Of a stretch of DNA of 64,000 nt, positions 27,001 through 42,000 are shown piece after piece. This DNA comes from Lagopus muta (Eukaryota; Chordata; Aves; Galliformes; Phasianidae), in NCBI RefSeq assembly GCF_023343835.1, contig NC_064438.1, forward strand, positions 14,613,077 through 14,677,076, read 5' to 3'. A model generated the notes under the pieces. The model ran no database searches. It saw only the letters and a list, made by a program, of their open reading frames with translations, and was not told where the DNA came from. Every line of letters starts with the position of its first letter. Position 1 is the stretch's first letter. A program made the translations under genes and the position numbers.

Positions 27001-30000
27001 GTTTTCTTCTACTGAGGAAAATGTCATTAAAAAGAAGTTATTCAACTTCCATGCATTTATTGCTATACATAATATTTGTATGTTAATATAGTATTTTAAT
27101 GAACTTGTTTTGAGTATCTTGATTTTCACTTTTAATATAGGTTTTCATCTCATCTCTTTATTCCTTTTCTCATTTTTATTCTCATTACCACTATCCACTT
27201 ACTATTGCGTAGCTACACAACTATACTAGTTTTAAAATATTTCTAAAAAATAATGAGTTTCCTAATTATTTTTAGTATTATGGCATTCATTTCTAAATTT
27301 ATTATATAAACAGGTAATATTTAGTTTATTTATATAATATATTATGGAATACATATTAATATTTCTTATTTTAATGAGATTTCTGTTCAGTATGTTAGCA
27401 TTATGAAAATGAGTGTATGAAGCATATACCCATTCCATCACATGAATGTTACAACCACTTAATAGAAGACTTAAATTTGATTGTACAGTTCTTGCTGTAG
27501 TATTCTGTAATTGTGCTGAAATACTTCTCAATTTCTCTCAATTACATGGTCAGTATGAGTTCACTGCTGGAAAATGTAGATGTTCAGGTTATTAAAGATG
27601 ATCAGATTGGAAAGATTCCAAAAAATGGTTTAAAATAATTCGAGCATTCCCTCAAAATTATTTTATCTTCTGTTTATGCTATTGTGGTCAGTAGTTTTTG
27701 AAATGTCAGTAATTGTCTTTTGTGCTGGTCTAGAATTACTGTTTTTTATTTGTAGGGAAGTGAGATTCTGAAAAGAGCAAAGACAAGTAAGTTTCATCAT
27801 TTTTCCACTGGAAAAAAAAAAACAAAACAGTAAAGTAGTGGAGACTGACTTTGTGAGAAATGCTGTATTTTTTATATATCTTTTTAAGCAATTAAAGCTG
27901 CCAATTGAGTTGGTTGCTTCAGAAGTCAACAGTTTCAAATAAAAGTATGTGCTAATGGCTCATCCCCTTTAGGCAATTTTCAATCCCTCCTAGAGATTTT
28001 TCAGTTATTTTGAAAAGTATTCATGCATACCTGTTGTAGGTTGACTGGTAGAAAATGTAAATGGGGTGGTTGTGATTCCACATTCAAATATATTTCTGCT
28101 TATTGTTCCATTGACATCACATGTTGCATGGAAACACCATCCACTTCCATCTGTGGTGTTGTAGATGAGTTCATTATATTTATAGATGTTGTTTTCATAT
28201 ATGCAGTTACATGCTGTAATTGATAAGATTATTGTTGGTCACCTATGAAAACATAGTATCCTGTATCTAAATTTTTCACAGTGCTTCTTGGCTGTCTTAC
28301 CTTTATCATCAAACTTGCACTGTAAACCTTCTGATGTGCACTCGCTAAAATAAAAAGCATAAAATACACTTATTTTATTATAAGCTAATTGTACCGCTAT
28401 CATCTTTCTGCCAGATTCTAGCATCAAGAAACAGAAATAGATAATTGTGAATGACAACTTAGTTGATTTATATAATAGCATTCAGATGGGCATGTTGCCT
28501 CAATTCCAGCTAAATAACAATTGTTCATTCCACATTACTAAGGCCCTTTTCACACTGCAGAGCCATCAACATACAGCCTGAATAAAAGCAGGTCTTAATT
28601 TTTTCTTTCTTGTAGTGTGGATCATCGTCAGAACTGACTGCATTATGGAAGATCCACTCCTTACCCATTTCATTCTGTTAACATCAATTCATATGTGTTT
28701 ACTCCTTGAGCACCCAGTTTATATTGATTTTTTTTTCTTTTTTTTTTTCTTTTGCCATGGTTTTCCTAAACCTTTCTTTACATTAAACCCAAGCTTATAC
28801 ATAAAGTGAAATTAAAGATTATGCAAAGTTATAAGTGCAAGTCTTTAGCAGAGCCATGTATAATTTTCCTTGCATTTGTTTTTACAAACACATTAAGAAG
28901 GGAGAGTCTTAAGTACTACAAGCATGCTCTAAGAATGTAATAAATCCTTGGAAGTAGACCCCTTAGTAGATATATATACTTCTGGAATGATATTTTTTCC
29001 CGCTATAGCAATGGAAAATAGAGGAAGCTTAGTCTCAAAGTACTTACTGTTTTCGTTGTATCGTTGTGCTGAGGATTTACAACATAATTATGATCAAATT
29101 CAACAGAACAAAAAGTGTAATAGATCCTAATAATACTGAATAGTAAGAAAGCTGGTATTAGGTGGAAAGGCCAGGCAGCATGAAACTCACTGTGTTGTGA
29201 AACAGGAACATTCAATTTCCCATTGTTGGTTTAGTCAGTTTTTCTTGTACACAATTAGATTGGTGTGTTAAGCCTTACCATAATTGACATTTATCCCGCA
29301 TATATATCTTTCCATCTTCATTATCATAACAGTCACAGAGACTGACACACTTCATCTGATCCTCATGAAAATATGGCTTGTCTGGTGGGCAGTTGGGGTA
29401 GCAGCCTGAAATATGGGAAAGGGCATATACAAGGTTGAAAAAGTGTGAACAGAGAAAATCAGGAAAAGTTTTGTTTGTGCAAGATGTGTTTGCACGTTGT
29501 GTTTTTAACAGCAATAATTTTTACTACTAATTTTTTCCAGTAATTGTAGGAAGTAATGCAGAGCATTAATGTTAGCAGAGCACTTAGCCACAGATGTTTT
29601 CATGTGTGCTTTATTCATTCATGCTGATGCAATGATGTTGAAGAGAATTAAATGATGAGAAAGGCTGATGGAGAAAACAGGTTCCATTAAAGACTATTCA
29701 AAAGATTATAAACAAATTTATCCATTTAAGGGTACTTGCAAGCTCTTTTTACCTTCTAAACCTGGCAAGTTATGGAGGCATTTTCCACTTGGGTTCTTAC
29801 AGGTCTTCATACAGGAGGCTCCACAAGGCTTATAGTGCCATTCACATTCTCCTTGTTGATTATAGTAATCACAGAACAGTGCTAAAGAGAAATATAAATT
29901 TGAACATGTTCAGAAAAAAACCCAAAACTCTTTTGAGCCATGTCTGTTAGATTCCTACCATGCTGCCTTAAACAGCCTTGAAAACTGAATGAATAGGTGA

Positions 30001-33000
30001 AATGTGTGACCATCAAAACCCTTTGGAAAGTACACAGTGCAATTATAATTCATGTACATGAGGTACACAGAATATATATTCAAAGATAGCAGCAAGGAAT
30101 TGCTGTATACTTTACTACACTTTCAGAAGAAGTGTATAGAAAATAAAACTCACGACAAATTGATGGGGTTCTCCAGGCTATGCAGACACCAACTTCATTA
30201 CATGCTTGAGCATAGGCAGCTACTGCTGTACAAAAACAATCACAGTCTCCTCCAGAGTCACAGGCACAAGCATCTGTCACACAGGCTTGATAATATCTTG
30301 CTGGTTCAATCTGTCATAAAAAAATAAGTATTACACTATACATTCTTCCTTCTAAGTTTTGTCAACTTCGCTAGACTGATTTTCTTAAAATTAGGATCTC
30401 AGAAGGAAGGCCTATATCAGTTATTTCTTTTGTTATGTTTATATACACTGTTAGACACCAGACGTAATGCCAGATAATAATTCAAATCACATATTGACAT
30501 AATTTTAGACATCTAGACTTGTGTCCCAGTGAAAGATTGGTTTCATGTTCCCAAGCCGTACTAGGCAGCCATAACCTGAAGATCTCTAGTAGTGGAAAGA
30601 ACTAAGGTAATAGGAACAGCACAAAATTATCCTGCATTGTTGATATGTACTGGCAGTTAATACTGCCTCATTACTACCCCAAAATGTTATTTCATTGAAT
30701 TTGTGTTCATTACGTGGTATGTTTTATCCAAGTTACACCATAAGAAAATATGTAGTAATTCTGAAATTATTGTTCTTTCCCAATAAGTTAGTATCATCTT
30801 CTATGATCTATATAGCCTACTATTTCTTACAGGTAGGGGCTATAGATCTGTTTGACTGTTCAAGATATAGGCTGAAGTTACACAATTCAAAGTGAAACAT
30901 GCTGTCTAATGAATTAAACATATATGGTAAAGTGTATGAAGATTCAGTAACAGTCAGGCCCTAATCTTCACAGAGTCAACTCCTGCCCTGGTGATACCTG
31001 TGAGTGACAGGCAGCAAAGACATTGCTGTTGATGATGCTACACTGCTTCTCTGACCAGGACTTTCGATAAGGGTTGGTAGAGCATGGGTCCTTTAAGAAG
31101 TGAGCATCAGGACATGTGGAGGATACTTTCCAGCTGTTTCCGAACTCTAGGACATCCTCCACTACAGACAGACTCCTTGTAGTGAAGTCATTGATGCCAT
31201 TGCCATCATAATTTCCACAGAGGCCACAGATCTGACCCTGCAAAAGGAAAAAAAAATTATGATGGATATGAGAAAACAAAGATCTGAAACTGAAAGAATA
31301 CATGAAATTCAGCTCTTAGATTGCCATTCTATTCTAACTTTCCCAAAGATTCCCACTGAAGATACATTTTAGGTTTAGATATTCTGGAAAAGCAGCCGTC
31401 TGTTTCCTCAGCAACAGAACATGACCACCAAGGCTACAAACAGCTACAGACTTTCCTTTTTTTAAATCTGAACAGTACAACTGTCTTGATCATTTTATCC
31501 ATTTTTGAGGACGTATCAACTTTGAGGTACATCCTCTTAACATTTAACAAAGGAAATGAGGACTCAACTAGTTGACCATGCTACAATGCTTTTCATTTAT
31601 GCTTTGTTTTATACAATGGATGTTCATACAAAAGACAGTCTTAGAAAGCTGTCATAAGTACTGCCAGTACACCCATGTAACTTACTCGTTAAGTCTACTG
31701 TGATGACTGCTGACAGATGGAAAAATAAATGACATTTTCCTTGCATTTCCAGAAATATCTCATTCCAAATTTCGATATGTGAAATGGTGATAGGCTGTAA
31801 CAGATGCTAAGCTTTCTCTGTGGATTCAAGGATTATACTCTGCCCATGCTTTGTCCCTTGTTCATATATATACTTGAAAAATATATAACATTTTACTTAG
31901 TATTTTACTTCCTTGTTTTTTGGAGTATAATAATTTGGACTTATGTGTGAATGTGTACTGGAAACAATAGATGATTTTTCAAAATCAGGACTACTGAATT
32001 GATTTCTACACATGTAGCTATGTAATCTTAGTAAAGTCTGATAAGCTTTACCAAGATTCACAAAGTAATTTTAACAAGTACGGTCCATAGCAGCAGTTTA
32101 CCAACTCAAGTTCTGTCAGGCCAAATAGAAACTGAACACTGCCTTGAGCACTCCAAAGAGTAGCTGCATTTTTACGTGTCTTCCTAAGGTACCAGAGGAA
32201 TAGAAAATGACATATGACGTCCTCCAGGAATGCTAGAGAAATCACCTGTTTGGGATATTGTTTTAGTCAGATAAAAAATTAACACCCAGTCTAGGTCTAG
32301 ACTACTAGTTCCGCACCTTAAATTCAGCGCTCAGCTTGATGAAGATGCTGGTTTTCTTGTCCCACATGAGGATCAGTCCGCTGGTGGTATCAATCACTGT
32401 GTACATACCTATGTAACGGACTGTGAATGGTACTTCACCACCTTGTCCTCTCTGTATCACACTGACACGCTCCTCACTGAGTATCAGTTCATAGTGCTGA
32501 AAACGGAGGAAAAGGTGATTAGAAATGAACCTAATAGCTACAGCTGTGCTACTGAACACTTTTTTCTCCACTTTTAAGAGTACTAAAACCAGTTTGTTTA
32601 ATGAAAAATACATCATCCAAATGTAATGTGGTTCAAATCTCAGGTTCATGGAATTGTGGTAAAAACGTACTTTAAATGGAACAGATTGTTGATGAAAAAA
32701 TGATGTCATGGTAGTCATAGAGGAACTACAGTGCACAGAGTAAGAAAATCTTCTGATGTGATCAGCCAAAATTTTGCTACAGGTAGTTTTCCTCTAGAGC
32801 TGTAGTTTGTCCAAGGGTAAGTATAAGACAGCTTTGTGAGGCTGGAATAGGCGGATAGCAGGGAAGCTGCACCAAATACTTCACCTGATTCTGGCTTAAG
32901 CTTAATTTACAGGTTGATCTGCTTTTCAAAATATTTTCTCTAAACTTCCTTGCGGCAACAGATATCCTGACTTCTCCCAAGCTTTACACAGATACTGAAC

Positions 33001-36000
33001 AAAAACCCCCTGGTCTGTAATGTAATACCTACATACCTCTAAGAAAACTTTGATAGATTTTGAGCAAGTTGTCCCAGTGCTGCCGCAGGGAATATTTTCA
33101 GTGATAACCTGGAAGGTCCCATTCACTGTGTCACTCTTCCCGCAGTGGTTCTGAGTAGTAAAATTAAAAGCATGTTATTGTTTCAGATAAGATCAAGATT
33201 ATATTACAATGTAGTTTTGTTAAGTAACAGTACCCGGACTAACGTGTATTTGCAGTTTCCACTGAAGCTGAATGTCTGGTCATCAAAGGTGGTATAATGT
33301 CCATCTCCGTAAACAGCACACGTGCCCAGGCATTGTTTTTTGGTGCATTCCCACATCCTATTCTTGCACACACTAGGAAAGAGAATTAAATGTTTTAGTA
33401 ATAAAGTAACTCGCTGTCTTATGCAGACATATCCCAAAAACTCAGCATTTGTTTGGCATCTCATTCTTGATAAATGTTATATTGATTCTGAAGTTAAAAC
33501 AGTCTTTTACATTTCCCATGTGAAGTATTAAAGCAAAGTTCTCTTCTTCTATTCCAAAAGCATGAACTGCAAAAAAGGGTAGAATGTAATGGACACCATC
33601 CTCCCAAAGGTTTTCTCCCAGTTTGTGCCTCAGCTGTCTACCTGCAACAAAAGTTGCTCATCTTTCTGAGTCAAAACTTAAAAGACCCATCAATTGATGT
33701 AATGCACAGTCTAAATCTCTCCTCACTACTGTACAGCTTAAGATCTTAAGGCAAATGATGGAACCAGGAATGCAACCTTCCAGAAAATACTTACCAGGTA
33801 TTACAGTCAGCATTGATCTTTTCCCCGGATTGATACGTGGCTCCATTGTGAATACATGGACATTCCTCTTCAGGAATACAACCACCCTTCCCATCTAACA
33901 CAAGTCCAGATGGGCACACACAGCCAGATACACACTGTGTGCTATACTGGAAAGGTCAAGAGGAAGATACAATTTCAGAATAAAATAATCACACTAGAAA
34001 AACGAAGATTAGATCAACTTAAAATGTCTTTATATGTTCTATTTCCGCCCAGCTTAAATAAGAGAAGACTGATGTATTTATAGGCCTCTACAACAAAGAC
34101 GAAGCTATTAGCATATAAAGCTGCTAAACATTAGATGCATTCTGATCCTAAATGCATTTGTTCCAGTCTGTGAAATTTGAACTATACCGGATCTTAAGAC
34201 TTGCTCTGTGTTAGCTGAAGAAGCCCTATGCTTTGTGATGGATGACTTGTGATTGAATGAATGGACTTTAAAAAGAAAATAAGTAAATTTAGTTTGAGTG
34301 AGTTGCACTGAAAACAGATGCATCTCTCATGGTACCTATTCATGAAATTACGCATGGCTATCATGCACTTAGACAAAGATATAATTTGATGTGCAATATC
34401 ATTGGAAAGAAATGATTGCTCCTAGCCAGCCTACAGGAAGTAATTTTCTCTTAATGAAGTAAAATATGCGGCAAAGCTCTAAATATTTTCACTACTAATT
34501 ACTCTTACTTTGAAAGACTTGAACTGTTACAACACTGTGTAAGACATAAAAAGAAATACTTCATATTATATACACACATGTTTATGTCCTTACACTTGAT
34601 CCATTTTTGTGTCATGAATTTTCACGCAAATCCTGTGCTGAAAGTCAGAAAGCCATCACCTTTTTCAATTTAGTCAGATGAAACAGTTACAAAATGCTAG
34701 CTCTAATGAGCGTGATTTGAGAAGTAGCTGAAGAAACTTTGACACTTATAAAAGTTGGATGTTACTTCGTTAAATTTTATTCTGATGATCCTATCGTTAA
34801 CAATTCATAACGTGTTTTGGGGATTTTAGCATACAAAGTATCTGTGATGTAGATTCAGAGAAGGAGAGTTAGATCAATGGTGACTGTAGCACAAAGATGA
34901 CAGACAAAACTTGAAAGTACCATTTCATCTAGCCATGACATACTTACACACTGCATATCCAGAGTATGACAGCTTTTTTGACACTCTGATCCAGTTGCTC
35001 CTGCTGTGCTGTTTCTACAGTCTAAGTAGAACATGGGAGATTCACAAACTAGAGGAAGGAAAGAAGTGAGAGAAGTAAGAAATAGCTGGGGGTTTATCAC
35101 ACAGCTGTAGAAATAAAAGCCATCTAGAAATTGTTTGGAATTTGTACATTTCAGTTAGTAAGGACTGCTATCCCTACTCAGTCTGCTAAATAGGAACCCA
35201 ATTGTAGATTCACTTCAGAGCACTGAATTCCCAGAACCTTCCACAGTATATCAGAAAAAAATCCTTTAGAACAGATCTTCTCATGAACCTAGGGTTACTT
35301 CTGCCTTTTATAGTATAGAAATACTTCTATTATTTAAAAATCCATTAAGAAATATCAATTCTACCAAATATTTCTGTCCAGAACCTGGCACAGAGAAAAA
35401 GACAAGTGCAAGTGGAAGACTTTTTTTTAACCTGGAATTTGATCGGGTTCTCCAATGCAAGTCAGTTTTCCCTGGATGCAAGTGCTGTAAGAGAGGGAAA
35501 AACATTAACTTTTAACCATATATTGAGACTGAGAGCTACCTCTGTCAAATTTCAGTACTTTATAAGGAATTAATTGAATTCCTGAATACTATTTTACAGA
35601 CCCAGGGAAGTGTTTCTCTCAACACCACTACCAATTATGCTTTCATAATAGGAAAAACTAGAGTTTGAAATGGATATATTTCTGCTTGTTACTTACTTTC
35701 TCTTAAGATTTCTCTTTGCTTTTTCTGTCGTGTGTTTTGTGCTTGAAAAGTCATAAAATCAAATAGAAAATACTCCTATATACAATTGCTCTATCAATCT
35801 GGATGTATATATTATTCTTAAAAGTTTTTAAAAAATGTTTATGATATTACTATATTGAAACTCACACAGGACAAGGTGAGAACAATTTAAATTAAGCTTA
35901 TTTAGGTAATAAAATGCATATACTATTGCTTGAATGTTTTTTAAAAGCTTCCCTTACCATACAAGCCCATTTTCACGGACAACTTCTCCAAGTGGTATGG

Positions 36001-39000
36001 GAGATCCTCGATAGTAACAGGGGCATTCATCAGCAGGCACACATTTGCCACTTTCATCCATGTAGGTTCCATTTATGCAGGTGCAGCCATCAACTGGGAC
36101 AAACTTAATTTTGCATGTGATATCAGGCTCACTTAGAGAGCGACATGTGGGTTGGCATGAATCGATGGTATAGCTGTAACTTAGGGATTTGGGACATGAG
36201 GTGGCGTACTTTGCTTGAGAGAGTAAAAAGGAAGAATGAGTTTGTTAATTCCAGATGGTAATTTTTGTTGAGAAGAAAGAAATGGTACGTAGTAGCAGTA
36301 ACAGGTGAACAATATTATACACCTCTGCCTATGCTCTATCTTTCACATCAAAGTTTTTTCTGAATTTTTCCAGAATTAGAAGTGAAAGCCACTGTATGTG
36401 TAGATTAAATCAAGTCATATATGCTATAAGAAATATATTTTCTTCAAATGAGAGTTTGGAAAGAAACTTTCATTTGGTGCTGCTATTTCATTGTTCTAGT
36501 TTTCTGGTTAGTATTACTAATATTATTATTCTAATATATCATATTTATCTCTGTTACACTGCGATATAGAAAACTACAGTTAAATTCAAAGTCGTGCAGA
36601 AACAGATGGAGGTGTGTCTGTAACAGCAAGCTCTCTCCCATCTGTTTATATTTATTCTTGCTTTTAATGGATTGAATCTAAAGGAACAGCAGGGAATTAC
36701 ATCTAGGAGTGCATTTAACAAAATCCCTTCCTTGATACTTACCATATTTGTCTAGAAATCAATATAATTTTTTTTTCACCAACACTTTTTATTGATGAGT
36801 GCACAGGAAAGGAAATAGAGAAGTGTACTCACAACAGACATTAGTCCTCCACCCATTTATTTGGATTCCTCTTGCAGCACAAGCTCTCACATAGGAAGAA
36901 AGGGATGCGCACAGACAGCCCTCACTGTTTTGACAGTTGCACGTGTCAAACATGCAGTTCTGGGAATGTGAAAAATATAATCTCAACACTTCTAATACTA
37001 TCAACATCTGGGTCATTTGTAATGAGAAGGAAGACTGACAGCACACTGATAGTGGAATGATGATAATTAGCCAATGGGCTTTCTGTGCCAAGTAGTTAAC
37101 AATAAAGTGAGGTTGGTGAGGCGGCAGTTAACTGTAATTTTCAAATAACCATTTAACCTGCCTTTGTGCTAACCTCCTACCCATACAGGTATATCCATCC
37201 AAGAAAAAATAGCTGCCTTTGCATTTGGAATGACAAAACCAAGACTGACAACTGAAATAAGATAATGCCACAGCAAAAACAGCAACATGTTGAAAGAAAG
37301 AAGTGCAGTATAGAAATGAAAATGCAGGTATTGCAAAAGACTAGAGATATGTCTGGGACAGTTTTTTCCTGGTAGCTAGTTGTACATGATCCTATTTCTA
37401 TTGTTTCTGAAGAGAAACCAGTCTACCAACATACCATGTAGTAAGTAGAGGGATTCAGTAGATAATGACAACCAGCAAAAGGTCCTTCTCTGTTAGTTAG
37501 TAGCCCACACCAATGCTTAGCATATTTTTCTGTTAAAAGAACAAACAGTGCAAATATGCACATTACTTTTTTAATTCATTAGTCCCATTACCCACTTTCC
37601 TAAAATGCAAAACTAGTTTTGAAATTACATCTAATCTCTCCCTCCTGTCTGTTTTCACTCAATTTGTGCTCTAAGGTTATTAAAACCAAAGGTACAATGA
37701 AATAAGAGTTACCAAAGATCACAAATAAAGAATTTCCAAAGATGCTCATGTGATCCACTCTTCTGATATGAAGCTGTGAGCTTAGACATTCTGTTTTCAG
37801 TGATCACACAGTTTCTTTCAGTTATGCCTCCAGGACTCTTCCTTTACTTCTTTATATAGCCCTCATGTTCTCATTGTGAATATTCTGATTACAGATGTAT
37901 GTTTTCACCGAATATATAATTCTTCATTCTCTTATATTTGCTTTTTAACAGTTGTGCTTTTCTTAGAATTAAAAAGATTTCTTAAGAAATTTTTTAAAAA
38001 TCTTTTTCTTAACAAAATAATGTTATGAAGCATTTACCATTATCGATGCTGAGTGCACAGGGGTTCTCAAAACTGTTCTGGATATCAGGGCAAGAAGCCT
38101 GAGTTTTCCATGTATTAGCAAATGCTGCTGCTGTTCCTTCAACTACTCCACTTATGGCCTTAAAGTCATCAGTTTGGACATTATTGAAATTTCCACAAAG
38201 ACCTGTTGAAAACCGATGAAAAGTTTATACTGTTTGTACTCAACAAAAGACATTTAGCAAGATGTTCTTCAGTTTCATTCACTTACCACAGGTTTGGTCT
38301 TTGAACACAGGGTCCAATCGCACAAACATTTGCATGATGGGTGTGATCTGGATTTCAACCTGGATACCAATATTTGTGTGCATGATGATGAAGAATGATG
38401 AAGGTCTAAAGATGGTGACATTGGCTAAAAAAGAAAAAATAGAAGATTGCTTTCTGGAGGAGGTTAAATGAGGGACAGAGTATATCATGATACGAAGGCT
38501 GCTCTAAAACTAATGCCTCCTATTTTATGACATTGCCCACAACATCAGAGGTGAATGTTAGAGAAAAAATACCTGCTGAGATTGGCAGCTGGGTGTAGAT
38601 TGAGTTCACAAACACACCACCATCACTTTTGACCTCAACGAGCTGTTTAGGAAGAGGAACAACAGGTAAAAGAGTAATAATAGTGATGAATCCGGTGATA
38701 TTACTAAAAGACCTATTAATTAAAAGGGGCATTTTTGTGATCTCATCTTTTCTCACTCTTTCCACTTTGTGCACTTACACTAATTTTCCTGGCCAAGGAA
38801 AAATGGTTTTTGAAGAGTCCTTCTCAACTGATTAGTGAATTTTATCATCTTGGTTTCTATGAACAAAACTTTATGATGAATTACACCCATTGCTGTTGTA
38901 CATGTAGCTTCTAAATTACAAGTTTATGTGTTTTCATCTAATTGGCAGAAATAGAGCTTTTTCAGCTTTTTCTTAATGAACTTCCAAAAAGTCAAATCTA

Positions 39001-42000
39001 CTATTTCGTTTTCACAACAAAACTAGTTTATTTTCACTTGATAAAAATCTAATGTACTTATCCCATGTGTGGAAATAAATGCAGGTCCCTACCTGATAAT
39101 GGCCTAGATGCTTTGTTCCCCACGTGGTTAATAGTTTTTTTCTCGTGCTTATTTTGCATTCTTACCGTTTGTCCTTTATTCAAGCTGAGGGTCACTGTCC
39201 TTAAGCATGTTTCAGTGCTTGTCATGCCACATTTGCGTAGTTCTACCAGGATGGTGAATATTTCATCTTCACATTGCTGAAAATAAATAAAAATCCCAAC
39301 AGTTATTCAATGAAAGGCTAATTACAATAGCTGTCCCTGTCAAAGTCTCTCTTGTCAGGGAAATAGTAAAAATGAGTAATTTTCTTTTTTTTTTTTTTTA
39401 GACTGAATTGTGCAAATGGAAAAAAAGAAAGCATAGAAGAATCAGATCAAAAAGGTCAAACCATTTCACTTACACATTACTGTAACAAAATGTTCTGATT
39501 ACAATAAATTTTTTACTTCTTTATTTCTCTTAACTCATTTTTATAATGGTTCAAAACCTAAATGAAATGTATCAGTTGACATGATCTGATTTTTCTTTAT
39601 TTCTGCTTCCAAGAAAGAAATACTTATTAGATACAGTTAACAGGGCAAAGTTATTTAATCCAGTAAAACAGCTGGAACAATCATGCAGAAGAATGTATAT
39701 TAAGCAATACCTTAAAAAGATAATAGTCCTCAGCATTTATTGTATGACAGAACTGGAAATTCCCTGGAAACCACAATTTACTGTTGCATGACATCCTAAT
39801 ATTTAGCTGATAATTAAATCATTTGAATGGCAGAATACATTCCAGTAAGTGTCTGATTAACTGAAGCAACTCAATATACATACGTCAAAAGACAAGTTTT
39901 GAAGATGTTGATTGAGATTACCTATCCTCTCCACAAGCACATAAGGCTTTATGACCAAGTAATAGTCTCACCTTAGAAAGGACGTAAGTGCAGTCTCCAT
40001 AGACATCATAATGCTTTTTATCATATGTCGAAATGTGCGAGCCTCCCTCTACGGAACATATTCCTGGACATGACATATCTTCGCAATTCCATTTGCTTCC
40101 ATTGCATGTACTGGAAGAGGCAAGACAAACTTAGCTGAAATCAGCAATAGCAGTCTAGACTTACAGAAATTACAATGACATTAGGTTTAGAACTGCTTTT
40201 CCCTTTCAATCTCTAGTTTGAATACACGGCAAATCCAGGTTTAAGACTTTCTCAAATATTGTGAACATATGAAGTAAAGCATTAAAGGGAGTGACTGTGA
40301 TATGCATTCACTTTGTTCATTTGTTTCTATTCTTTTTTTGGACAGGTTAACTCAGTAGCAACAGGTGCTAGATGAGTAATTGCTTGTCTTCTACAGCTTA
40401 CATAAAACATAATGCCAAATTAAAATATCTTCTGTTTTCTTGTATAAATTTATAAGAAACTAAGAGAAATGTGACTCCACATCTACTCCTAGTGAGTAGA
40501 TAGAGTATGTCTGTTTTCTAAGGTAATGTGGTACTGTACAGGTACAGGATTAATAATTGTGAAACTATGGTTGTGTAGCTTCTCTTATTTTCTTCAGAGA
40601 AAATAAATATTTGCAAATACGTAAATTACTGCAACTTCATTCCCTTTAGAGAAGTCCAAATGTTTGAACAAAATAAACAAAGAGGAAGCACTTGAATTCA
40701 CTGGTGAGAAATCTAAACACTGTAAATCCTTACTTTGATCACCTTGAGCTCAAGTGCAATGACAGTTAAGGCTGTTGCTAAATAAAAGAAAGAATGTTCG
40801 TTGAGGTTATTTTGGAACTGTAGCGGCTAGTTAAATACACAGATCAATTACGATGATGTAATTGCAAACAATAAATCATTAAACCCACTAAATATATTAG
40901 AGGAAATAAAGAGTTAAGAAAATAGCAAGAGTTACCAGGAATAGCACTGCTCTGAGAAAGAAGTTCCTGGAGCATAAGTGTTGCCATTGTAAATACAGGA
41001 GCATTGCTGACGGGAGATGCAGCCAGAATTGTTTATGTCATCAAAAACGGTTCCTTAAGTTAAAAACAATAACAGCAGAATTTAATCAATTAAAGAGGTA
41101 CTTTCCATACATGGGAAAAAAATCATTTTTGTTCATTACTAAATGTTGCTTCAAAGACAGATTTGCAGCTGCTGTGAACTGTCATAGATGTACTGAGGAC
41201 AGTAGGACTATGCCAATTTACAGACTTTCAACCTTTCTATTCTTAAATTCCACCTGCTTTAAAAGGGAGTTATTTTAGTACAGGTGGCTTGCTGAAAGAC
41301 TAGCTTTGATCTGTTTGCTTTTCTGCTTTCCTGCTTTCTAACTATTGCGTGTGCCCTGGCAATTAATTCCAGTGCCTTTCCTCAGTTGATAAATGATAAA
41401 TACTTATCACTTGCAGTTGTGAAAAATGCAAATATAAGGGCCTTAAGCCTCATGGAATCTGTCTTGTTTATTTTGAGATCAGAAATGTGAGTATATAAGA
41501 ACTTGCCTTGGGGGCAGAAACAACCATCCATACAGTGCTCTTCACAAAACTGAGATCGTTCAGGATTAGTGCATGTGTCAGTGCAGGGGGAGCTGCACTC
41601 CGAATACTGCATGTTGTAAGGACATGTCTTGGCTGAAAGGTTAATAAAAGGAGAGTTTTTTCAGTCTGAAGTATTTCTAGTTCACTGTATATGGAAATAA
41701 GTATGTTCATTTACATTTTTTCAGCTAGATTTAAAACCACACTAAACCACAGACCTATCCCCACTTGTCAAAATCTTTAACTTTACTCATTCAGATCTAT
41801 GTTTTACAGTTGAGATTTGCTTTTCATGACTGTGTGAAGAAAGACTTAACTGATGCCAAAATGACTGGAGTTCTAGGCACATCAGGAAAATGGTTCTGCA
41901 AAGCTAGCAAGGTTTCTGTTAAAGGTAGCCTTTTCAAGAACATCTGCATAGCTAGGGAAACGTAAAAATCAAGTTCCTAAAGCTTCAGTGTATTCAGATT

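Noticed and set aside
32305..32769. 154-codon - strand open frame as a separate gene
   Set aside because: Only 32317-32496 is coding (MUC5B exon 23). The rest is intron that happens to stay open.
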